DNA from: Deltaproteobacteria bacterium
Lineage (GTDB): Bacteria; Desulfobacterota; Syntrophobacteria; Syntrophobacterales; Syntrophobacteraceae
Direction: 5' to 3'
DNA: 32,558 nt
Assembly (NCBI GenBank): GCA_012517775.1
Contig: JAAYUJ010000015.1
Span: 1 to 32,558 of the forward strand
Shown: positions 16,374-25,430 of the stretch, piece by piece
Numbering within the stretch: the first letter of the stretch is position 1
Layout of the letters: each line of letters starts with the position of its first letter
Translations under genes and position numbers: made by a program
Notes under the pieces: model-generated
Told to the model about the DNA's origin: nothing
Databases searched by the model: none
The model's input: only the letters and a program-made list of their open reading frames with translations

Positions 16374-19300
16374 TCAACTGGTGAATCTTCCTGACCGGAG
16401 CTCGTGAACCGCCTCATTGAGACTACGTTCCAGCATGACATCCCTTGCGCCGACTTCATGCTCCGGCACCTCGAGTAAATCGAGAAAACGCTCTTTCTGT
16501 CTGGCTTGGAAAGGCCGAACCTGGTCCAACCTGTCCAATTCCAGCACCAGATTGCGCATGAGGTGTTTCTTGAGGGAAAAAGAATAACCGACTATTTCCC
16601 GACGCCGCTTGGATATCCTTTCCACATTCTCCCGGGTGATCAGGCGAAGCGCTTCCAGGCTCTTGAAGAGCTCGACCTTTTCCAGCCGTGGATTCGAGAG
16701 CAAATACCGGAGGAAAGCGTGAGGAAAGAACCGCAGTGCACTGGTGACCGGATTGGAAGCTGTCATTCCCAGCCCGCATTGACTGCCTGCCTTGATGGCG
16801 TCGCTTTTGGCCCACAATGCGTGAATGTGGTCACTCATCCCCTCGCCGTGGAGGATGATGTCCAGGTTCACTCCCAGGGACCGTGCACCCTGAAAGCAGG
16901 CAGGGCACTGCCCGCACGACTCTTCCGCAAGCCAGTCGGTAAAATGCCGCGCCAGCCGGACCACGTCATCGTCCTCACCGATGAAGACCAGACCGCCTGA
17001 ACCGAGCATGGCACCCACATCGTCAAATGCGTCGAAGTCCAGAGGAGTGTGGAGCAAGTATGAACGGATGCCGGTCAGTGAGAGAATTGCCCCCGATGGC
17101 CCTCCAATCTGAACCCCGGCAAGTCGCTTTCCTTCCTGAATTCCCCCACAAATGTGGATGATATCCTGCAATGTCCTTCCAAATCGGACTTCCACAAGCC
17201 CTGTGTGCTTCACAATCCCGGCCACGGAAAAAATCTTGGACCCGCCGGTATTTCCTGTCCCCTGTGCTGCATACCAACCGGCTCCCCGGTGGAGAATCAG
17301 AGGAACGTTGGCAAAGGTTTCCACGTTGTTGAGAAGCGTCGGCTTGCCCCAGAGTCCCCTCTGGGTATTGGACGGCGCGTTGAGGGTGGGTTCCGCCGCC
17401 TGACCTTCGATGGCACGCATGATCGCCCGTTTCTCTCCCGCCACAAAAGCTCCCGCTCCAAGCCGGATGTCCACGTCGAAATGGAGACCCTCGACACCGA
17501 AGATGTTCCTGCCGAGATATCCCTTCCTCCTCGCCTGGAAGATGGCATTCTCGAGACGCCTCACTGCATCTTCATATTCCTTCCGCACATAGATGACTCC
17601 GTATCGGGCGCCAACGGCAATGGCGGCAATGAGCATCCCTTCAAGGATCTGATGAGGCCTCTCCTGAATGAGCGTTCGATCCATAAAGGCCCCGGGGTCT
17701 CCCTCGTCGCCGTTGGCTACAATAAGCTTGATCCTGTCCTGATTCTCATCCTTTTCGAGGATGGTGCATGTGGCCTGCCTCATCCCATCCCACTTCCTCC
17801 CGGTGGGAAAACCTGCTCCACCCCGCCCTCTCAATCGGGCGGCGGCGATTTCACCGATGATGGCTTCCGGATTCCAGGGATCTTCCCCTTCAAGGCCGAG
17901 CACTCTCCTAACGGTATGATAGCCTCCCTGAGCCACATAGGCGTCGATGTTTTCAGAGCCTTTCGCTGATGAAAATCCGAGGAGCAGGCGATCCTGGAGC
18001 TTTAGGAAATCCTTCTCTTCCGGGGCTTCTCTCATAGCTCCTCGAACCTTTAGCCCCTCTTCCCTTTCCGGCGGTGCCTGAGTGGGAGGTCCAGAGAGTT
18101 CGATGAGCCTGTATCCACCGCTTTCATCTTGCACCACCATCGCATTGGCGCTGTAACCTCCTATTGGGAAGGGACCATCGAACCGATCCACCCACACCAT
18201 GTTTCCCTCCACGTAGGCACGGGGTTTCATTGTCCGGTTGAGCTCATCCGGGGCAAACGGAAACGGCGTGCGCACAACCGTCTGGACTTGGCCGGCATGG
18301 TCGAGGATCAGGGCGCCCAGTTGAGTTCTGCCGTCCGGCATACTGAAGTGGAAACAGAGACTCCCGGTAACCAGGCGACCGAGAAATTCCCTGCGCGCCT
18401 CGATGTGTGCGAAAACATGGCCGGTATCACTGATCTGAAGACAGGCTCCCTCCAGGGTTTTCCCGGAAACATCGGAATCCTGGATGGGATACCCCTTTTC
18501 GTGTGCTTCAGGAAATGAGATAAGCGGCTGGTTCGATCCTCCCGAAGCATCGCCCGTCAGGGACTTGATCCTGAGCTCTTCGATGGGATCGCTTTGGTGC
18601 CCCGGAGCCAACATCCGCCGGATCCTGTCCAGAAACATGATGCGGTTTTCATAGCTCGGACCCTTCATCAGCTGGTCCAGGAGCATTGGAATATCTTCAG
18701 CCTTCCTCCTCCCGAGAAAGGTATCCCGTGTCTTGATCACCGGGGCGAGATGACAGACACCAAAACAATCCATTTCGATGAACTGAACACCACCTTTGCC
18801 CACCTGGCCTTCGTCAGCCATGATTTCATCCGCGATTTTGCGGGAGAGCTCGGGTTGCCCCCTTAGGAAACAGGCAGTCCCCTTGCAAACATATATGATG
18901 ATGTCCCCCCCTCGGTCGGCGCTGAATTGCTTGTAGGATGCGATGAGGCGTATGACATCCACGGGATCGATTTGGAAATGATCGACAATTCGCTCGACGG
19001 CTTCGGGAGTGACATAGCCGAAAATGTTCTGAACCTCATGGAGCACCCTTGGCAGATGGGCGCGGGAGCTCAGGCCGGGGATTGCCCTGTAGATATCCTT
19101 GTGCTCTTCCCGTTCGGCAATGGCTGCAATCACATCGGGTCTCAGCATGAATGCATAAAGGAAGATTCTCATCTCATCATCGGACAGCACCAACGGCTTG
19201 GCGGCATATTCCGGGAGCATGTTGTACCGAGCCAGCTCACCTCCGAGATGCTCCATCTGGACATTCCGGGGCGCATAGCAACTGGAGAGGATAGCGCGAT

Positions 19301-20162
19301 AGGCGTCTTCCCTTTCGATGAGATGGCGTACAAAGGCCGCATGCCCAGCCTTTTCCACCGGAAGACATTCCAGAAGATACACAGACGCTCTTTCCAGAGG
19401 TTTCAGGCTTACAGGGATGCCGCGATCACTCCAGATTCGATCTGCTTCCTGGATCAGTCGGTTCCAGAGCTCTTCAGGTTCTTGGGGTAAGGATATGGCG
19501 CCGACAAAGAAATCCAATGGAATTCCCATTACAATTCCTAAACCGACAACAAGCAGGCGGAGGCCCTCCTCGTTCAGCTCCGCAAATCTCACCGACTGGC
19601 TCATGAGAAACTTGCGAGCCATCATCAAGCCTGCAAGACTACCTTTCGCTTCAGACATCAATCCATCCAGGGCATGTCTGTATGCCTGCGGGTCCGATGT
19701 TCTCAGCGCCTCAAATTGAACCAGTTCGTCCTTCCGTTCCGAAGCCCGCCTGCCGGAATCATCCCCCAACAGGCATCCATCTTCAATTCTCCCAAGGTAT
19801 TCGAGCATCATCTCGAGGACGTCAAGCTCACGCCAATCCACCCGGGAGAGGAAGGCCTCAATCAGACTTATCAGACTCTCCTTGCCTTGAGTGTCCAAAG
19901 GGATTTGTTGATTGTCCGATAATGACCTGGTGAATGCCTTGATCCTCTCCGGTTTTCCAATCAGGGCAAGTCGGAGCTGTTCCAGGCTGAACCTCAGGGT
20001 ACAGAGCTCTCTCGCAAGGCATTCCATGTACGCAGGGATCCTGGAATCCCTGGGGGCCAGGCCGGCCAGGCCGGCAAGTCTATGGCAATGAAGCCACTGA
20101 ACCGGGCTCATATCCGGGTCGGGGACACAGTTCAAATCCTGAAAGAAACCGTCCGTAGTCAT
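16374..20162 (-). CDS. NuoE-NuoF fusion, HydB/HoxF-like NAD(P)H module, 1,262 residues
   Basis: Residues 1-365 are an unrecognised helical region. A NuoE-like thioredoxin domain follows (HLPRVLHEVQNIFGYV near 370) with all [2Fe-2S] ligands C426-x4-C431 and C466-x3-C470. After an unrecognised linker domain (about 520-690) comes a NuoF-like FMN/NAD(P)H domain: RGRGGAGFPTGRKW near 774, GDEGDPGAFMDR near 818 (the HydB/HoxF version), an SLBB segment, and the [4Fe-4S] N3 site C1083-x2-C1086-x2-C1089-x39-C1129. The usual GEET of the nucleotide site reads GEKR (E910, K911). About 100 extra residues follow. The module would exchange electrons between NAD(P)H and Fe-S clusters. No NuoG, hydrogenase or membrane subunit is nearby; the partners are the two upstream giant proteins. 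An AGAGGA site precedes the ATG. Confidence 0.9.
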   Translation of the reverse strand: MTTDGFFQDLNCVPDPDMSPVQWLHCHRLAGLAGLAPRDSRIPAYMECLARELCTLRFSLEQLRLALIGKPERIKAFTRSLSDNQQIPLDTQGKESLISLIEAFLSRVDWRELDVLEMMLEYLGRIEDGCLLGDDSGRRASERKDELVQFEALRTSDPQAYRHALDGLMSEAKGSLAGLMMARKFLMSQSVRFAELNEEGLRLLVVGLGIVMGIPLDFFVGAISLPQEPEELWNRLIQEADRIWSDRGIPVSLKPLERASVYLLECLPVEKAGHAAFVRHLIEREDAYRAILSSCYAPRNVQMEHLGGELARYNMLPEYAAKPLVLSDDEMRIFLYAFMLRPDVIAAIAEREEHKDIYRAIPGLSSRAHLPRVLHEVQNIFGYVTPEAVERIVDHFQIDPVDVIRLIASYKQFSADRGGDIIIYVCKGTACFLRGQPELSRKIADEIMADEGQVGKGGVQFIEMDCFGVCHLAPVIKTRDTFLGRRKAEDIPMLLDQLMKGPSYENRIMFLDRIRRMLAPGHQSDPIEELRIKSLTGDASGGSNQPLISFPEAHEKGYPIQDSDVSGKTLEGACLQISDTGHVFAHIEARREFLGRLVTGSLCFHFSMPDGRTQLGALILDHAGQVQTVVRTPFPFAPDELNRTMKPRAYVEGNMVWVDRFDGPFPIGGYSANAMVVQDESGGYRLIELSGPPTQAPPEREEGLKVRGAMREAPEEKDFLKLQDRLLLGFSSAKGSENIDAYVAQGGYHTVRRVLGLEGEDPWNPEAIIGEIAAARLRGRGGAGFPTGRKWDGMRQATCTILEKDENQDRIKLIVANGDEGDPGAFMDRTLIQERPHQILEGMLIAAIAVGARYGVIYVRKEYEDAVRRLENAIFQARRKGYLGRNIFGVEGLHFDVDIRLGAGAFVAGEKRAIMRAIEGQAAEPTLNAPSNTQRGLWGKPTLLNNVETFANVPLILHRGAGWYAAQGTGNTGGSKIFSVAGIVKHTGLVEVRFGRTLQDIIHICGGIQEGKRLAGVQIGGPSGAILSLTGIRSYLLHTPLDFDAFDDVGAMLGSGGLVFIGEDDDVVRLARHFTDWLAEESCGQCPACFQGARSLGVNLDIILHGEGMSDHIHALWAKSDAIKAGSQCGLGMTASNPVTSALRFFPHAFLRYLLSNPRLEKVELFKSLEALRLITRENVERISKRRREIVGYSFSLKKHLMRNLVLELDRLDQVRPFQARQKERFLDLLEVPEHEVGARDVMLERSLNEAVHELRSGRFTS

Positions 20163-20231
20163 GGGGCATGTCCTCTTGAGTTTGAAAACCCCAAAAGTTA
20201 AAAAAACGTCTCGGTGGCTATGTTAAAATCC

Positions 20232-23200
20232 TCAAATGCATTCCGCTTGAATTCGGGTTACTTGATCCTGCACCCACTCTTCAAAGTCCCTCTCCGCTTC
20301 CCTGGCAGCCTCCTCCTCCAGCACCAGAGGTGAAGCTCCAAGAAGTGCCTGCATCTTCTCATCGATCTCCCTGATCCGCTCGTGTCGGTCTGCCCTTGAG
20401 GAACACCTCAGGTCTGCCACCGGCATCATCCAATGTTCCACAAGGAATCGCAGAAAATCCTCCCACGATGGTTCCGAGACGTGCTTCTGATATTGCCGCA
20501 GAATATAGAAAACCGTTCTTCGGTCTATTGTCCCCGCATTCCAGCCGGCGAAAATCTCCTCTCTCTTGTCGTCGAGTTGATCAACAATCTGTCGGATACG
20601 GCTCTGAAAAGTGGCCACACGCTCTGATTCGAGAAGATCCGAGAGTTGCCGGTACATCTCCTCCTTGATCTGCCCGAGGGCCACTCCTCTCCGGCTGATG
20701 ATCAGAGCATGGCGATCGTCCACGTGGCCATCTGCTTTGAGGATATCCAGCCGTATTTTTTGGAACTGCCGCTCGATCTCGTTCAATTCCGGATGCTGTG
20801 CAGCAAGCTTCCTGGCAGTCACCGTGGTGAAGATCCAGATCTTTCGATTCTTCAAAGGTGCCATTCGAGCTGATTCTCTCTCTGCGGCCGATTTCAGGGC
20901 GTCCTCATCAATGCCCGTGAGGTCATAGCCGCTTGCCAGCAATTCCTCCACGGCCTTGCCCGGAAGGGTCGATTCGGAGTCTTTCGCCAGTACCAGAAGA
21001 TGAAAGCGGAGGAAGTTCAGGAGTTCATTGGCGGCCGCAGCCACATTGCGCTTTTCCCTGCGGCCCACCCCCCTTCTCAAGCACAGGTTGACAGCCTCCT
21101 TATCCTGGAGACCGGAAACTAGAAGCTGGATTCCGACGCGTTCCTCCGGCATCGTTTTCGGTGGTGGTCCCTCAAGAATACGCTCCTCTGTGAATCGCAA
21201 CCAGGCAGCTTCAATGATGTCCGATGTTTCACGGATCTCCCGCAGCAGGGCGGTGAGAGTGTCGAGATTCCCCTCCATCTTTGCCAGGAGGAAGAGGTAG
21301 TGAAGGAGCCGATCATGATCAATACGGGGTTGCTTGTAAAGAATACGGTCTACAGCATCTTTGAGATCCGGAAGACTGTTCAGAATTCTGTCCTCCAGGA
21401 TGTCGCGGGTTTGGCGTGTTCTGGAAATCAGACTTTCCTGGAGCAGGCTGTATGCCCTCCTGCGGAGGAACGTGTGGAGCATGTCCCCCTGAAAAGCCCT
21501 GAAAAGGTCCTTCTTCTCCCGGATGGCTTCAAGAATTCCACCCATTCTCCTCTTGACCTCGTCAGGGCCGGCCCCGCTCTTCAGAAGATGACGGACGGAC
21601 ACGCGAAAAGACCCTATGGGCGGTCTTCCTGAGGAAGATCCTTCGATTTGCTTGTTGAACCATTGCCACTCAACCCTCTCCTGGGCACGACTGCGAATGA
21701 TTCCAGCAATAAGAGCGCGGATGAGGGCGGCGCGCTTCACCAGAGAACCGCTCCATTCTTCCAGGAAAAAGACACCGTCGCCCTGACCCTGGCGCCCGCC
21801 GGGCTCGGCACCCATCTCCAATGCGATGGCTTCTTGCTCTGCTTGGGAAAGCTCACTCCACCGGCATGAAAACTCACGCGAAAACAAAACATTCTCTGTC
21901 TGAAACCGGTTCCAGAGGCTCTGCCTTGCGATACTTAAGAGATCGTCCTGAGCCGTCGGTGTTCCGGAAAGTGACAATGCCCCCTGAGGGTCCTCATCTG
22001 CAAGACCCTCCAGGAACATTCTCAATTCAGACATGCCCGTTACAGATCCACCGCTGCGCAATCCCTTGAGTGCCGTCCGCCGCATGTCGAATTCCAAGAC
22101 CTCCTGTTCCACCAACCGCTCCAGGAAGTCTGCGAAGAGGTTTCCTGAGAGCGTGTCTGCTGCATCTCCTCCAGCATCTGCCTGATACTTCTCCAGGGCT
22201 ACAAGGGCATCTCCAGGTGCGAGCGAGCTTTCCTGATGCCAGTAGGCATTCTTGATGATTTTTGTGAAGTCTTCCCAATCATGAATGGAGAATTCCGGGT
22301 GTTTCATGGTGAGGAGATCCTCGTTCCACCAACGCCTGAATCCGTCCTGCCAATGTTCCAACCTGTACTGGAGCACCAGCTTTCTGTCTCGCGGGCTCAA
22401 CTGATGAAGGAATAGCTTTTCGCCATAAAAATACTGCGCTATGGACAAAGGGTCCCGGCTCAGCAAGAGTGGTCTTCCCTGGCGGTTCCGGGCCGCGAGA
22501 GAAAGCCAGTCCTGCCTCTGTTTGAGAGCATTCCACTCAGACTCCTCCCTGACATTCCCCTGCTCCACAAGGAGTCTTCTCTCTGCATCGGTGAGTCGTT
22601 CCGCCGATTCGTAGCCTACGTATCGGCAGAGCTCCTGGTAAAAGCTTTCAGAATCCGGGCACTTGAAAATCTCCGGTTTGGAGGGCAGCTCTTCCCAGAC
22701 ACGCTTCCAACGGTCGAGGAAAAGCCGCCTGGCTTTTCTCTTCTCCGGGGAGAACAGTGACTCAAATGATTCGCGGTGAGGGCTCTTGAGCCACTGGGAA
22801 AGCTCCTGCAATGCACCCAGGGGATTCAAGTCGGGCTTCGCCCCCTGTCCATCTTCCCTCATGGCACTCAGGATCTCCACCACTCGGGATAGTCCCGGCG
22901 CTGGGAGCTGAACACACCCACTTGGCTCCTTCCTGCCACGCAGCAGGGATCGCGCGAAATGAAGGCAGTCAGGCTCTCCGCATGCACCGCAGTCCAGCTG
23001 CGGCAGAACAGCATGAACGGCGGCAAGAAGTCCTGCGTCGGGGTCGGCGGACTCATCTCCTCGACCAAGTAAGGAGAGGAAAGTGGAACGTACTGTTTCG
23101 AGGGAAAGGGATCCGGGAGCCCGTTCGGATTGTTCCGCATCCTTCGCTGTGTCTTCAAGAAATCTGTCTAGATCCGTTGCCTCGAGAAAAGCCGTGAGAT

Positions 23201-25259
23201 CAGGGCCAATGCGCCGATGGGCCAACCAGGCAACATAGGCCTCCCACTCCGCGTGGTTCATGATGAACGGGAGACACTGGGCTCGATAGAGCCGGTTCTT
23301 CACTCCTGTGAACGCTTGCCGGTTCGACCTTCGAGCGATAGTTTCGAGCCGCTCCAGGGAGGGTGCGAGGAATCTCACCAGGGCTGGAATCACCTCATTG
23401 AAGGGTTTGGTCACCTCGAGGCGAGGGAGGTTGCTTTGATGTCTCCCGAAAGCGACAGCGAGCAGGTAGTGTGTGGCACTAATCTCTCGCAGCAGCTCTT
23501 CGTCAATTCCGGATGAGGATGTTTCAATGCTGCCCGCAACCAGGCCGGCGGGTGTCATGCCCGAGAAATAATCCCGTATGGAATCGAGGGGGTGCGCCCA
23601 GCGTCCGGTGGCATCGATGGAATGAGCGGAAGCGAGGGAGATTAACCATTCCGGTGTATTGGACAGATCTGATTTCGATGCAAGCAGGCTGGCATCTTTT
23701 TGGAGCTTTTCCGGATCAGGACTGATATCATTTTGAATCATCCGAAAAAAGCTGTAGCGAGCAAAAACCCCGTAGTCGTGGGAACCCTGAATCGTCCTCG
23801 TGCGAGCAATGCGATGGAGAGTCTCCCACTGCTTCTTTCCCTCTTCTTCCATGAGTCGCTTGAACTCCTGCTTGGATCCCAGTTCATATCCCTTTCGCGG
23901 GCGAATCAGATAGCGCACGACATTTTCAGGAAGCAGGGCTCTGATACTGTCTTCCCAACTGGAATCAGGTTCGCCAATGGGCCATGGATGACTTGCGAGA
24001 AACCAGGATGTCGCAAAACGGACAAGCCGCCGCACGAGGTGGGCCTGGGGGAGAGGCTGTGAATAAGCCTTTGCATATGAATTCATCTCTTCCATGACCT
24101 CCGCCAGAATACGCTGGTGCAGGCGAACCAGTGTCTCCCGTCCTAAGTTCAGATCACGGTCGAAGTCTCCTGAGAGCTCATCAATATTTACAAAGAGAGG
24201 CACCCGGGACATTTCCAATCGTTCCGTGTCAGCCAGAGAGACACACGATATCTCATAAGGGTCACGGAACTTCTCGTGTTTGATCCCGAAACCTTCTTCC
24301 TGCAGTTGATCCAGCACGGAAATCACCAGAGGCAGGCGATTTTCGCGAAGGGTTCGCTGCACCACAACCCGCATGAGGTCCAGGAGACTGTCGAATTCGC
24401 GAGTGGAATGAACCCTGTCGAGCCTGACCTGGTCCTCCTTCTCCCATGTCTCGGAGAGGCAGAGCTGGTGGGAACGGAGCAGAACATACAGGACCGCCCT
24501 TAGAGGCAAACCGGCAAATAGGTCGGGGTCGATTCTGGATTCCAGTTCCTGGGTCAACCGGGCGCTCAATCGATTCAGATCAACAATACCGGCCTTGCTC
24601 ATTTCCCCCAATAAAGAGTGCTCAAGCCAAATGTGGAGATCCTCCAGTCTCTTCAAAGAGTGTCGCTCCGTCCCTGTGCGCAGAGCCTTCAGGCGATCCA
24701 TCCGGATTTCGTGGTTTTGAGGGTCCGATCGATGATACCTTTCAATATCTAGAAAAATCCTCGTCCAGGAGGCGATTTCCAGGGGTTGTTTTCTGAAGAA
24801 ACCGGCCTGCTCCACGTGGCTGAAACCGGTCAGCAGAGGGATCGAAACACCGAGCTTCGAGGAGGGCGTCACGTCTTTTCCCTTCTCCCAGTGTTGCCGC
24901 AGCAGAGAATATGTGGAACTGGCTCCATCGGGCGTCTCAGCCATTCTGCACTTCGACTCGGCATCGAAGAGACGTTCCACTGCATCGCGAACGCAATGAT
25001 GAACCAGATCGCCCTCCGTGGAAAAAATGAAAAAGGTGTGGAGAAGATACAGGATTTGGGAGATCACCTCTCCCTTCAATGACTCCAGTTGCTGCCGTAA
25101 CCTGATGCCGAAATCGGATGGCAGTATGCCTGGAGGAGCCTGCCGCTTCTCAGGGGTGATCGTTACACCCCCTCCTGAAACCCTCGATCCATTGGGCCGT
25201 CCAGGAAAGATGCTCTCCACCTCTCGGTAAATGGCCTTTCTTTTGCTCTCGCTGATCAT
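20232..25259 (-). CDS. Giant (1,675-residue) protein with RnfB/CFeSP-type [4Fe-4S] motif
   Basis: Most of the protein is not recognised. It is rich in predicted helix, charged, cytoplasmic by appearance (no signal peptide or membrane helix) and has no P-loop. The one clear element is at 757-782, C757-x2-C760-x4-C765-x16-C782 within the CGACGEPDC sequence. This is the exact spacing of the FeS domain found in RnfB and in corrinoid iron-sulfur proteins, which binds one [4Fe-4S] cluster and passes electrons at low potential. Near the C-terminus, FLVEHWMMP (about 1605-1613) echoes FRHWVMP at the end of the upstream giant oxidoreductase. It is placed between the oxidoreductase and the NuoEF fusion, 69 bases before the latter. 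A bridging scaffold carrying an electron-transfer cluster is the simplest inference. The start at 25,259 has only a weak ribosome site. Confidence 0.82.
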   Translation of the reverse strand: MISESKRKAIYREVESIFPGRPNGSRVSGGGVTITPEKRQAPPGILPSDFGIRLRQQLESLKGEVISQILYLLHTFFIFSTEGDLVHHCVRDAVERLFDAESKCRMAETPDGASSTYSLLRQHWEKGKDVTPSSKLGVSIPLLTGFSHVEQAGFFRKQPLEIASWTRIFLDIERYHRSDPQNHEIRMDRLKALRTGTERHSLKRLEDLHIWLEHSLLGEMSKAGIVDLNRLSARLTQELESRIDPDLFAGLPLRAVLYVLLRSHQLCLSETWEKEDQVRLDRVHSTREFDSLLDLMRVVVQRTLRENRLPLVISVLDQLQEEGFGIKHEKFRDPYEISCVSLADTERLEMSRVPLFVNIDELSGDFDRDLNLGRETLVRLHQRILAEVMEEMNSYAKAYSQPLPQAHLVRRLVRFATSWFLASHPWPIGEPDSSWEDSIRALLPENVVRYLIRPRKGYELGSKQEFKRLMEEEGKKQWETLHRIARTRTIQGSHDYGVFARYSFFRMIQNDISPDPEKLQKDASLLASKSDLSNTPEWLISLASAHSIDATGRWAHPLDSIRDYFSGMTPAGLVAGSIETSSSGIDEELLREISATHYLLAVAFGRHQSNLPRLEVTKPFNEVIPALVRFLAPSLERLETIARRSNRQAFTGVKNRLYRAQCLPFIMNHAEWEAYVAWLAHRRIGPDLTAFLEATDLDRFLEDTAKDAEQSERAPGSLSLETVRSTFLSLLGRGDESADPDAGLLAAVHAVLPQLDCGACGEPDCLHFARSLLRGRKEPSGCVQLPAPGLSRVVEILSAMREDGQGAKPDLNPLGALQELSQWLKSPHRESFESLFSPEKRKARRLFLDRWKRVWEELPSKPEIFKCPDSESFYQELCRYVGYESAERLTDAERRLLVEQGNVREESEWNALKQRQDWLSLAARNRQGRPLLLSRDPLSIAQYFYGEKLFLHQLSPRDRKLVLQYRLEHWQDGFRRWWNEDLLTMKHPEFSIHDWEDFTKIIKNAYWHQESSLAPGDALVALEKYQADAGGDAADTLSGNLFADFLERLVEQEVLEFDMRRTALKGLRSGGSVTGMSELRMFLEGLADEDPQGALSLSGTPTAQDDLLSIARQSLWNRFQTENVLFSREFSCRWSELSQAEQEAIALEMGAEPGGRQGQGDGVFFLEEWSGSLVKRAALIRALIAGIIRSRAQERVEWQWFNKQIEGSSSGRPPIGSFRVSVRHLLKSGAGPDEVKRRMGGILEAIREKKDLFRAFQGDMLHTFLRRRAYSLLQESLISRTRQTRDILEDRILNSLPDLKDAVDRILYKQPRIDHDRLLHYLFLLAKMEGNLDTLTALLREIRETSDIIEAAWLRFTEERILEGPPPKTMPEERVGIQLLVSGLQDKEAVNLCLRRGVGRREKRNVAAAANELLNFLRFHLLVLAKDSESTLPGKAVEELLASGYDLTGIDEDALKSAAERESARMAPLKNRKIWIFTTVTARKLAAQHPELNEIERQFQKIRLDILKADGHVDDRHALIISRRGVALGQIKEEMYRQLSDLLESERVATFQSRIRQIVDQLDDKREEIFAGWNAGTIDRRTVFYILRQYQKHVSEPSWEDFLRFLVEHWMMPVADLRCSSRADRHERIREIDEKMQALLGASPLVLEEEAAREAERDFEEWVQDQVTRIQAECI

Positions 25260-25378
25260 AAGCGTCTTTTCGTTTCTCTGAGGTTCAAGGTATCTTTTTC
25301 AGTTTGAAATAGTCTGATTTCACCGTAGTTCCTCATGCTCCTTCGGCGACACCCGAAACAAGGAAAAAGATCATAGAC

Positions 25379-25430
25379 AGGTCGGGTTTTCCGCCCTGCA
25401 CTCCCCGTCGGGAATGGAATCCCGGCCTAT
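25379..25430. repeat. Partial copy F of the MITE/REP-like repeat
   Basis: Remnant hairpins GGTCGGGTTTTCC and CCGTCGGGAATGGAATCCCG, in the opposite orientation to copies A-E. It sits in the 167-base gap between the first and second giant genes, and the TAG stop of the upstream gene (25,427-25,429) falls at its edge. Confidence 0.55.

Noticed and set aside
25260-25426. Possible frameshift or split between the first two giant genes
   Set aside because: The two proteins have separate, complete-looking ends, the gap holds a repeat remnant, and no conserved domain is interrupted there.
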